Shown here: positions 11,601 to 19,830 of the stretch, in pieces
Numbering within the stretch: the first letter of the stretch is position 1
Layout of the letters: each line of letters starts with the position of its first letter
Assembly (NCBI GenBank): GCA_019649035.1
Contig: BMAT01007015.1
Coordinates: 219,797 to 243,683 of the forward strand
Reading direction: 5' to 3'
Source of the DNA: Elysia marginata
Lineage: Eukaryota > Mollusca > Gastropoda > Plakobranchidae
Length of the DNA stretch: 23,887 nt
Program-made: the position numbers and the translations under genes
Notes under the pieces: generated by a model
Told to the model about the DNA's origin: nothing
Seen by the model: only the letters and a program-made list of their open reading frames with translations
Databases searched by the model: none

Positions 11601-14425
11601 CTGGATGTGAGACAAATAAACAATTTAAAGAAGAGCAACACTGATATATTGCAATTAGGATATTTCTCAATACTAGTGAGTGACCAATTTCATATGAAAA
11701 TAATAAGTTACAAAGACCTTTAAAAATTTACATTCAAATTGTTTAATGCATCCAAGAGTTATTGCTTCATAATGGCTTGTTTTTTTTAACCACCAGTTTC
11801 AGACTATACCTTTATGGTTTGCTGAGGAGGGTCAAGTCCTAGCATACTGGTAGTCTTTGCTTGGTACACAATGAATATGTCAAGGTCACTTTCAGGCACA
11901 TTGCAGTTATATCTTTAAAAAAAAAAANNNNNNNNNNNNNNNAAAAAAAAAAAAAAAGCATGCTTATATGATGACTGCTGAAGCCTATCGTAACTATAGA
12001 CAAATTTGTTGTTTACTCAAGAGTTGTGCTTCAATCACACATCGCCAGACTGACGCAACATTTACCTAATGAGCCCTGGATATTGCTGACCCATCTTTCC
12101 ATACTAATGCTAGATGTTTGCATAGCTAAAATGTAAGACAACCTTTTGTCATTCTGATTCATGACTCTAGGAAAATCTGAATTCCAACTACAGTTTATAG
12201 ATTTCAAGCAACGACATTTTTCCCATCCACCATATAGATGCCATAGAAATATCATCAATTCATACTTCATTGAGAAACAATACCAATTAAGATTAGTTAT
12301 TACATGACTGAGGTTAATACCAAAATTTTACGTTGCTCGGCAAATCAGGAAACGTCACAAATCATGAAAAAAACTATCATCTCCCCAAATTTCCCTATTA
12401 GCTAAAGAAATAGTTTTTCTCTCCAGTGAACTCATATGCACTGAGGTTTGCACAGATAGGTCCTCAACTGTACAGGTTTTCACAGTGGAAAATTGTCTTA
12501 TTTAGTCTCCCACTTCTATAGCAAAGAAAATTAAATTTCCACCTAAATAAGAAAAAGGTGGGACAGCTATATTGAAGTGTATACATTTTCAACTCAATGA
12601 GAACTCAAATAGAGGCAGAGGAAGACCAACAACAACCCTCCCGATAACCCTGAACAACGACCTGAAAAGACTGCAAAACAAAGATGTCCAGCTGACAACA
12701 AAAGAGGACCTGCACAAGCTGCAAAAAATAGCATCGCAAAGTCAGGAGTGGATCGCTTTCACCGCGGAAATAAAGAGGACAGCCGAAGCTGCGAGGCCGG
12801 ATGACCAAGCTAGCGGAAGGCACTAAGTCAAGTAAGTCAATAAAAGGGATAGGGGCTTGTCTTATTTACAGATACAGTAGTATCTGGTTAAACGCATGTC
12901 AGATAAATGCATGCTACCGTTTAACTAACGCCAAATCGCTATGGCAGATTTTTTCGAGGCCTATAACCTAAACACACGCAACATCGTCTAAACGCAAGCT
13001 ATGATTTATGAAATCAGTATAAATTAGTGGATCAGGCAACCACTGAGACACGTGGAAAAAGCCACAATCACTCAGCAGGGATTCTCATCTTCCTTTGTTG
13101 TCACCACCACAATGCTGCATTTACATGTTTTGGGTTGGGAAGGCTTGGGGGCAGGGGTGTGAAGAGGGAGGCACGGAGGGTAAAAGGTGGACAAAGGCCT
13201 GTCGCATGGGGATGGCTTGTTTAAACCTTAGAGCACAACAAGCAATGTGATCATGATGCTACGTACACTTCATTGCACACTGTGTTAGGCTAGCCTATAA
13301 TAGCTCTTCTAGCGTTCGGCTCGACCACGCCCTTCCCCTCCCCGTTGGTTTATCCCCTTTGGTGAAAAATGGTTGGATGGTTGCAGTGCGATAATTACTA
13401 AGCCAAATCAGCTCAAATACAGGTGAAACACCACTAGGTTACAAGACGTACATGTCTTGATGTTCTTGTTTATACCTTGTCAATTTGTGTGGTCCAGGGA
13501 AACAATTTGGTTTTGATTCTCTTGTTTTAATTTAAAGGGATGTAACTAGATCTAGTAATTTTTACTACTTTTTATAAATGCATGCATCTCCTAAACACAC
13601 ACTATTTAGCCTCCCAAATGCTGTGCATTTAACTGGATACTACTGTTATAGCGGCCTATATGTAAAGGCTTTTTAAGTATGTAAAAAGTTTTCATACCTT
13701 TGGCTACCAAAAGGGCATGCCAGATGAACTTTACCGAGGTCTTTGGTTATTTTTGTAATCACAGTTTGCCATGTCTCTCTCTCTTTTGATATTGATATGC
13801 CTTGATCACTCTTGAAAAAGGATTCTGGCTTTTTTAATGCTTGCTGTTCTTGCTCTTTGGTTAAAAGGTGCGTGTGATGGTTTTTCAGGAGTGCACAAAG
13901 TTTGTTGCCAACATCATTGGACAGTTCCTGCCAATTTCTTGCTTTATTTACAGGTGAGCCATCAGGAAGTAATAAATTCTCAGTGCATTTGAAATCTAGG
14001 CAAGAATAAGCATTGAAGTTTTGGTAATGAACAATCCATTGAACTGGAAAACGATACCAAACATTGCCTTCATCTTCAGAAGCATTGCCAGTACATTCTG
14101 ATTTGACACCTAGTGGTACATTTGAGGACATGTTTAAATCTTTTGGAAACCCTTTGTTCGTTTCTATTGTGCTTTTCTCTGACGGTTTCATCTCAAAACA
14201 GCTTTGACAAAACCCATGCCATCCGTGTTGTCCATTTACACTGAAAATCAGAATGACACACCCTCGCTCATGAGAAGATACAAGTAAATCAAAGGGATGA
14301 GGCTGCTTGTTTCGCTTACGACAAGCCCATTCATTAGTTTTGATGCACTGTTGAAGACTGTCCATATCTGCACATTTCATGATGAAATAAGATGTTGGTT
14401 TTGAAGTATGAGAAGAATCACACAT
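8514..14425 (-). CDS. YTH domain fused to a COG3541/RlaP-type nucleotidyltransferase (473 residues from first visible Met)
   Basis: Six exons, in transcript order 14441-13698, 11912-11810, 10475-10297, 10123-9971, 9696-9574 and 8649-8514, join in phase into 1,422 nt from ATG 14425-14423 to TAA 8516-8514. Residues about 11-180 are a YTH domain: SYFIMKCADMDSLQQCIKT, NEWAC with Trp33 at the first m6A-cage position, VILIFSVNGQHGWHGFCQ, then WYRFPVQW and PVNKARNWQEL. Residues about 225-455 are a Pol-beta-fold nucleotidyltransferase of COG3541/RlaP type: GSQRYNCNVPESDLDIF (GS 240-241, Asp252, Asp254), EEVDYSVLELQRY with a possible third carboxylate at Asp285, and the helical LGYIVLRLLQNARDMAK and TVRRGDFTYSKFMEVVDR. 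Known biology: YTH domains bind N6-methyladenosine, and RlaP-type enzymes are linked to RNA-end processing. Inference: an m6A-directed nucleotidyl transfer. The first visible exon starts with an acceptor, so a 5' exon is missing and the true start could lie upstream. Confidence 0.85.
9574..9696 (-). CDS. Fifth visible exon of the YTH-nucleotidyltransferase gene
   Basis: 123 bases, acceptor ..AAACAAG, donor GTATAG, phase 2 in and 2 out. It encodes DMAKSNEMVVFRKESSLEKD and MTVRRGDFTYSKFMEVVD. The VRRGDF element matches the I/VRxG(D/E) segment of COG3541 proteins, after the RLL helix. Confidence 0.8.
9971..10123 (-). CDS. Fourth visible exon of the YTH-nucleotidyltransferase gene
   Basis: 153 bases after acceptor ..TATGGCAG, encoding CLEKYMKEINGTTGLKQFQ and KLAKLGYIVLRLLQNA. 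I chose donor GTTTGC at 9970 over a second in-phase donor GTAGTT slightly downstream, because it yields LLQNARDMAK, the family's continuous helix. Use of the other donor would add a few residues without a frameshift. Confidence 0.75.
10297..10475 (-). CDS. Third visible exon of the YTH-nucleotidyltransferase gene
   Basis: 179 bases, acceptor ..TTAATTCAG, donor GTAAAG, phase 0 to 2. It encodes HHEEVDYSVLELQRYCELLV and FLSETPIIVTGSSEWRELC, matching the COG3541 segment where a strand carrying an acidic residue is followed by the helix that reads KGN/D..V.E.LF. Confidence 0.82.
11050..11616 (+). repeat. MITE copy A, interrupted by about 340 bases
   Basis: The left part, about 11050-11185, contains GTCGGAAGTCTGAAATTCC and a TTTTTTGAGAAAGCG block. 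The right part, about 11530-11616, contains AAACAGCAATACCTTTG and GACTCATTCACCCTGGA. Both align with copy B (18374-18638) and with copy C in reverse. The middle, about 11190-11530, has no match in copies B or C and looks like a later insertion. It lies in an intron of the YTH-nucleotidyltransferase gene. Confidence 0.6.
11810..11912 (-). CDS. Exon with the catalytic Asp dyad of the nucleotidyltransferase
   Basis: 103 bases between acceptor ..TTAAAG and donor GTATAG. The first A completes the Arg codon after GSQ, then YNCNVPESDLDIFIVYQA gives the D-x-D metal-binding pair. It ends TIK in phase 0. The acceptor's pyrimidine tract runs directly into the assembly gap on the plus strand. Confidence 0.82.
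11928..11942. other. Assembly gap of 15 N
   Basis: Fifteen undetermined bases lie inside a run of A, at the pyrimidine tract of a minus-strand acceptor. The true homopolymer length is unknown. No coding exon is affected. Confidence 0.98.
12560..12845 (+). mobile_element. LINE 3' fragment (reverse-transcriptase ORF C-terminus)
   Basis: A frame ending at TAA 12824-12826 encodes NSNRGRGRPTTTLPITLNND and later SQEWIAFTAEIKR and EAARPDDQASGRH. The RGRP..T....L..DL....W..F arrangement is typical of the tail of non-LTR retrotransposon ORF2 proteins (RTE-like or a related clade; I cannot fix the clade). It is followed by a short repeated GTCAAGTAAGTCAATAAAA end. The element is strongly 5'-truncated, as usual for LINEs. 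It lies antisense in an intron of the YTH-nucleotidyltransferase gene. Confidence 0.65.
12875..13645. mobile_element. Pogo/Tigger-like non-autonomous DNA element
   Basis: The left end CAGTAGTATCTGGTTAAACG at 12875 is mirrored by an inverted right end reading CAGTAGTATCCAGTTAAATG from 13645, with about 20 of 24 bases identical. Sub-terminal copies of TAAACGCA / AAATGCATG lie near the ends. Ends beginning CAGT with repeated GTTAA and CGC words are characteristic of pogo/Tigger elements. No transposase is present in the 771 bases. It lies next to the LINE tail in the same intron. Confidence 0.65.
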
Positions 14426-14441
14426 CTTGATATGCCAATAC
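13698..14441 (-). CDS. Exon with the YTH domain and the start of the nucleotidyltransferase
   Basis: 744 bases without an intron, from acceptor ..AATTTCAG to donor GTATGA. The first base completes a split codon, so an upstream exon exists. Met at 14425-14423 is the first in frame inside the exon. The exon encodes the whole YTH domain, a charged linker (about 181-225) and the GS of the nucleotidyltransferase motif at its very end, physically linking the two domains. About 45 polar residues (80-122) are inserted between the FSVNG strand and the WYRFPVQW strand compared with typical YTH domains. Confidence 0.85.
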
Positions 14442-14995
14442 CTGAAATTAAAAAAAAAAATTTTAAATGCCAAATTACCATTATTGCCGAGAAAATAAAA
14501 ATATCTTTTATGATATTGTTTGAATTGATAATGTTAATTGTTATGCTGAGTATTAAGCATTACAAAAAAAAATTATTAAATATGCAATTTCACTCTTCAG
14601 CAGGATACTTAAAACTGTTTTCTTATATAGATACCTTATTTGGATTGATCATATAAAGCCTTGAAAAACTTTAAGATGCTCAGGATCTACTTTTCTCAGT
14701 CTCATTATTCACACCAATGAGGGAATATATAATTGTCAAAGGAAAATGTCCTCAGAGTCAGACATTGAAAAATGCAAAAATTATTCCCACTCTAAAATTA
14801 AGCAAGCCAACCACAGAAACCTTCAACTAACTCCATGCTGCCAATACAAATTACAGGGGAGGCAAAACATCTACTCTTTATAGCAAGGTTACTGTGCACC
14901 CAGGATTGAAGATGGGATACTGGGGCAGCACCAAAGCCAGGGGGGGGTAATTATTTCTACAGCAGATATCCCAGTGCCTCGATAATTTAGACCAC

Positions 14996-15081
14996 CTGAC
15001 AAAAGATCTATACCACCAGAATGAGGTTGATGCACAGCACATGCTGACGTGCGGGCGAGCCTTGGAAGGATCTAGCTTCAT
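14996..15081 (-). CDS. Possible upstream coding exon of the YTH-nucleotidyltransferase gene
   Basis: ATG at 15081 opens 28 codons, beginning MKLDPSKARPHVSMCC and ending WWYRSFV, followed by AG and a weak donor GTGGTC. Phase 2 fits the next exon (14441), which would give ..SFVRYWHIKMCDSS. A phase match is expected one time in three by chance, and I recognise no homology, so this is only a candidate. The block is more GC-rich than its surroundings. It may instead be an unknown repeat. Confidence 0.22.
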
Positions 15082-15788
15082 ATAACCTGCTGGGAGGATT
15101 TCTGCAGAGGGGAGCCACTATTTGTATAAATAAAACAATTAAGGTTATTCTTACTGCGATTCTCAAAGGGTTATGCAAGTGTTAAAACTAATAGAGTTTG
15201 TAATAATTATAATGACTGAATTTTTTCATAATTTTGTACAACAATTAAAATCTGTTGCTACCAATGATTTTTTAACACTACAGCGACCATTTTTATTTGA
15301 ACACATGTTGCAGCTCCAAGGTCATAGGTAAGTGTTTGACCCTAGACTTTAGGCATCAAAGAAAGGCCTCTCCTGTTGGCTTGATACGCTAAAATTGCTC
15401 TTCATTTTGTCATTGATCAATTCATTAGGAACACTGTAGGGTCTAAATTTTTATTATCCTTATTATACGGTTTTAATTTTTTTTTATATTTTGTAAAAGA
15501 CCGTTATTAAGCTGGTACACAACAGAGTTTTTAATCCTTCAATTTTGCAAATTCATGGCCTAAGGCAAACACAGGACGTTGAATTCTCAAAATAGCAGCC
15601 ATATATAGTAATTTCAAAGTCATGCTGTCAAAATTAGAATGCTCTTTTTAACATAAACATATTTTATTAAAGTGTCTTTCTTTAAATGTTCTTTTCAATT
15701 TCATAGATGTAGGGAGAACAATTTTCAAAATCCAAAAGCACATTTAATGTTCAGATTGGTGAGGTGAGTCTCATTGCTATTCAGTGTA

Positions 15789-15905
15789 CTCACAATCTTG
15801 TGAGCTTCACTTATCAACTTCCGCGTTAGCTCGAAGTTGATAAGAGTTAAGACACCAGACCGGAGATCCAGAGCCTGAGAGGTACGTGGTTCTGGTCACC
15901 TTCAT
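15789..15905 (+). repeat. Twin perfect hairpins next to a degenerate tRNA-like segment
   Basis: CTCACAA-TC-TTGTGAG (15789-15804) is a 7-bp stem. CTTATCAACTTC (15810-15821) pairs perfectly with GAAGTTGATAAG (15833-15844) across an 11-base loop. The loop holds TTAGCTC, like a polymerase III A box. TAAGACACCAGACC and CGTGGTTCTGGTC follow, the latter like a B box. This resembles the head of the SINE at 23109, and may be an old SINE with an added stem. Confidence 0.4.
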
Positions 15906-16866
15906 GACAATTTAATTCTGACTGTTATGTAATGATTTGTATGCATGTAGTAATACATAGTGTTGTGTCTTCAAGATCTACAGAAATAGTAGTGCAAATG
16001 AAAGAAGATTTTATAAGACAAATAAAGAACATTTCTTTTCTTGTCCAGCAAAAAAATATTCTAATTCAGGGTGGGTCTCTCTGTGGAACTGGAAATCCTT
16101 CCAGCCTGCCTAGTGTCCCAAATCTATACGGTCTGTCTGAAGCTAGACACCTGGACGGCAGCCTTTCCTGGACACACAAAAATGCAGCAGTCTGCAATGC
16201 ACTGGAGCACTGGGATGTAGCTTGACCTTACTCTTGGCACCTTGAATGGAGACCCATTTGACCTGTCATTACCCTTCATCTCGCTAGTAACTTTTCTTAT
16301 AATTAAAAATAATGCATGTCATTTTGAAGAGCTATTTTGGGGGCTGGGAAATAGTACGATCATTTTCGATGGTCTGGGGCCAATATCCCGCTACTAAGCG
16401 GTGCGAGAGACTGCTGTATTAACTTTTTATATAATCCCCATTGTTATGGACAACTAGATCTAGATTTAGGCCTTGTCTTGTCACAGTCGAGGTAGATCTA
16501 GACATTCTTACCGCTAGGCTATAAATTATCTTGTTCTAGTGTAATGCAGTGAAAGGGCTGCTTGCCTGACTGCTCTCTATCACTGATGTAAACAGGAAAT
16601 GACCTTTGAAAAAAATAAACAATATATTTTTTGGTTTTAAGCTTAAAAGAATTCTACCAAACAACTAATCGGATAACGGCGTATCATTTTCACCGAGATG
16701 ACACCGGTGAAGCAATGGTTGCCAATCAAGCTTTGACAAGCACTGGAACTTATCGATTAGCCTAGGTCTATAAGCTTGACTATCGCTTCTAGAATACAAT
16801 TTTCTAGTTCTTCATACCCTCTTCCTCTTAGCACCAAGGAAAGACATTTGCATCTCAGAGTTTAAA

Positions 16867-16952
16867 ATGGGTTGCGTTTTTTCATGTTGTCGAGATCCAA
16901 ATGGACAAATGCACTTGGAAGAAACTGCAGATGAGCCAAAAGTCTATTCTTG
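16867..16952 (+). CDS. First coding exon of RP2 (protein XRP2); gene continues beyond the window
   Basis: ATG GGT TGC opens 28 codons plus two bases, reading MGCVFSCCRDPNGQ and ending EPKVYSW, cut by consensus donor GTAAGAC. Human RP2 begins MGCFFSKRRK and has RPKQYSW at the matching place. RP2 is the GTPase-activating protein for ARL3 that releases lipidated cargo in cilia. Gly2 is the expected myristoylation site and Cys3 the palmitoylation site; Cys7 and Cys8 are extra cysteines here. The TBCC-like beta-helix and NDPK-like domains are not in the window on either strand, so intron 1 is at least 6.9 kb or the gene is broken. The RP2 call rests on a short but distinctive N-terminus. Confidence 0.75.
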
Positions 16953-17697
16953 GTAAGACATGTTTTTAGTTTTAGATGTACAATCATAACGATGTCAAAT
17001 ATTGTGTAGGCTGGTGGGCTATATGTAGATGTTTATGTGTAAGTCTGTGTAAAGATTTTAGGGAAAAGATTTCCTGAACTGAACAGGAAACCTTTGTTGA
17101 GAAACATAGTAGGTCTACAGTGTGAGATCAGCGGTGACTAGATTTATGTATTATGAAAACCCACCCATAGTTATAGCTACATTTTACTGTGGAAGTATGC
17201 ATTAAGTTTTCAAATATTGCTTCATTAGCATTCACCATGATTTCACAAGTGTATACAGGTAATATTCCAAACATAAAATTTTAAGAATATGTCTATATAG
17301 ATCTATATATGAAAGCAAATAAAGGAACAAAATTTTGGCTTTTGGGCCTACCTCCAGTTCTTAAAATAGATGAACACAAAAAACCACTTGTCATTCAAAT
17401 AGAGGTATTTTATATCATCTAAGGTTCAAGTGTACACAAAATCATTACCTTTAATCTTTATAAGAAAGAAAGGGGTGAGAGGAAAAAAGTGTAAAACAAG
17501 GAAAGGAATTTGAGGTGGGGGCTGAAAGTTAACCTGTGTGAGGTATATAATATGCCATTTAGAATATAAAGTGATCTTTTGAATCTTTTTGTAGAAGGTG
17601 TCCCCAAAGGGAGGGTTAGTTGTCCATGATTTCAGCATTTGCATATCAACAGGCTAAAATGTTTTGAAATTTTAAGAGATCTTGATTTGCCTAATAA

Positions 17698-17843
17698 TGT
17701 AGGCCTTTGGTAAGGAATTTGAATCAGGCTTTAAATGTAAAACTTGTTCTTGATTTGTCTTGCAAATAGTTGGCCCATATGTAGGCCTTTGTCTATATGG
17801 TATGGAATTTGAATCAGGCTTTAAAACTGAAACCTTGTTCTTG
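17698..17843 (+). repeat. Imperfect local duplication, spacing about 82 bases
   Basis: Two similar units start TGTAGGCCTTTG at about 17698 and 17780. Both contain GGAATTTGAATCAGGCTTTA and end near CTTGTTCTTG. The second unit carries extra bases after the first block. Confidence 0.7.
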
Positions 17844-18373
17844 GTATCTTAAATTACATTTGTAAATCAAAATTAAAAAATATTCTGTGTTTTTTAGGAA
17901 ATTAAAGGTTTTACTTTTGACATTCCGAAGATGAGAAAAGTTTCAATAATCATTATAATGTCTTTGAAAATTACACTCACCAAATCCAGCTAATATACCT
18001 TTAAAATCTGTCAACCATCTAATATATGTAAAGTGCACATGTATGACATCTTTTGATTGAGAGTTATGGTTACTAACCCTGTATTTATTGGTGATAATTA
18101 TGTACAAATGCATTGCTGAGAATATCAACACGATTGTAGCAACTGGTTCCTCAGAATAAATAGTGACCTTTGAATTCAGTGGAAACTATTTGAAACTATC
18201 AAAAGTCTTTTACCAAGCTCCTTTTCGCTGCGCAACTAATTTTGTGAGAGTAATTTTAAAGAATTTTCGTAATTTTGTTTTTTAAATAAGCGGAGATTTC
18301 TATGTATTGTATTGTTTATCTTTTGCATTTTGCTATAAATTGCATTTTATTTTATCAGATTAAGTGTAAGTAG

Positions 18374-18638
18374 AATTATCTTGCATCAAGATCAAATGAG
18401 TTGGAAGTCGGAAATTATCCCTTTTTTGAGAAAACGCTATTTCATGGTTTAATTTTCTTTTTTTTTCCTCTATGTTTTAGATAAACAAAAGTTGTGATAT
18501 CTTCCCACAGAACATTGAAAATTTCATTAATTTTTTTTTTACATTTTGAAGCTTAAAAAATGTTTTATTCAAAGCAGCAACACTTTTGAATGTTAAATTG
18601 GCATTTTCCAATTCATTCACGCTGGGCGCAAGACAATT
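18374..18638 (+). repeat. MITE copy B, apparently complete (about 265 bases)
   Basis: The left end AATTATCTTGCATCAAG..GAGTTGGAA and the right end TTCCAATTCATTCACGC..GCAAGACAATT are inverted repeats over about 33 bases with roughly two thirds identity. The interior has no ORF. Copies A and C share the interior blocks GGAAGTCGGAAATT, TTTTTTGAGAAAACGC and CAACACTTTTGAA. Confidence 0.65.
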
Positions 18639-18923
18639 GAACTTTCTTTAAGTTTAATATTTAGCCTTTTTCTCTACTGTTTTCTTTAGCGCTTACATTC
18701 AATGGCTTCCCCACAGGCTCCCACGAATATTCTTAATAAACTTGTCATTTGAGGATACTGAAAATAAACTTTTACTATAATAAACTTTTATTGAAATGTA
18801 CTATTGATCTAAGGATGCGAGCATAGAGGTAGATTCTTGTTAAGAGTTCAATAAAAACGAGGATTTTTTAAAGTAACATGAGATTAGGTTTTTAACCTCT
18901 ATTTATCCTACAGAACACCTACT

Positions 18924-18967
18924 CAATTTACTCTATATTCCTTAGCAATTTACTCTATATTCCTTAG
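18924..18967 (+). repeat. Perfect two-copy 22-base tandem duplication
   Basis: Units at 18924-18945 and 18946-18967 are identical (CAATTTACTCTATATTCC plus TTAG), head to tail with no spacer. Confidence 0.95.
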
Positions 18968-19724
18968 CTTAGGGAGATAACTTAAGCTTTGACTATTGGG
19001 TTGTTTAGAATGACAGTGATGTCTCAGTCGCAACAGCCCGCACTATGGTAAAAACACTAGGTTTTTTTTCGGTTGCATCAGGGCACAATAGGGTCATTCG
19101 GGTTAAGGTGTTGAAATGTGGCATGTATGTGAAAACACCGCATATTACCTTGTCCTCATACAGTATGCATTTTAATAATTACCCTAAGAACTGAGTTATC
19201 TCCAGCCACAAAGCTTCTGAGCTATTATCATGTCTATCATACTGACCTCATGTTTTGTAGCAAACCCTTAGCTGTAATTTTAAAAATAAAATCATCTCAA
19301 TTGCGTCATAATAATTAATGCTATTTGTTCATGAGGATCCAGAATCGACCCTGTATGGGTAAATGTCTTCTAGGCTGCCGTGAGCTGCTGATAAAGGGAT
19401 AACTGTTTGTTAAACATGTATACATTTTTTTTTCAACCAAGGGGTTCAGCTTACCTTCCTTTGCTGTGATCATAATAAAATATGAAAGCCAATATCACAA
19501 GTTCCATGAGATTTATAAAAAAATATCATTCTGCTTCATGTCAGATTCTAACGGTTTTATTTTCAAAGGACAAGTGAACTTTGATTGAATTAAAAGTGAT
19601 GCACATGACGGTTAAAAAATTATCATATTTTTTACTTAGGGTTGGGATAGTTTTTTTTTTCTCTACTCCTAGGTTGATGTTGAATTTTCTTAGGGTTCTA
19701 CAGGGATATTTACCATCCAAAAAG

Positions 19725-19830
19725 TTCTTCTTCTTCTTCTTCTTCTTCTTCTTCTTCTTCTTCTTCTTCTTCTTCTTCTTCTTCTTCTTCTTCTTCTTCT
19801 TCTTCTTCTTCTTCTTCTTCTTCTTCTTCT
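19725..19830 (+). repeat. (TTC)n microsatellite, about 35 units
   Basis: An uninterrupted TTC/CTT run of about 106 bases. It is a pure polypyrimidine strand, so open frames through it (poly-Phe and similar) are not genes. GAA/TTC repeats are known to form triplexes. Confidence 0.97.

Larger units (their letters stand above)
14442..16866. other. Region between the YTH-nucleotidyltransferase gene and RP2, no firm gene
   Basis: No firm exon. It should hold the missing 5' exon(s) of the minus-strand gene and the RP2 promoter. Contents seen: a GC-richer block at about 14870-15110 with a possible minus-strand exon, twin hairpins with tRNA-like boxes at 15789-15905, and another GC-richer block at about 16070-16260 without a recognisable product. 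Confidence 0.5.
16953..19720. other. RP2 intron 1, proximal part
   Basis: AT-rich with no convincing exon. It holds MITE copy B and two local duplications, listed separately. Confidence 0.5.

Noticed and set aside
12605-12823. Minus-strand frame over the LINE fragment
   Set aside because: The plus strand carries the recognisable LINE C-terminal pattern. The reverse frame is its shadow.
14408-14656. 82-residue plus-strand frame
   Set aside because: It overlaps the 5' end of the YTH exon on the other strand, is AT-rich and has no recognisable features.
17881-17941. Second exon of RP2 after TTTTTTAG at about 17897
   Set aside because: In the phase required by exon 1 the frame meets a stop quickly. 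The other frame lacks a donor and has no RP2 similarity.
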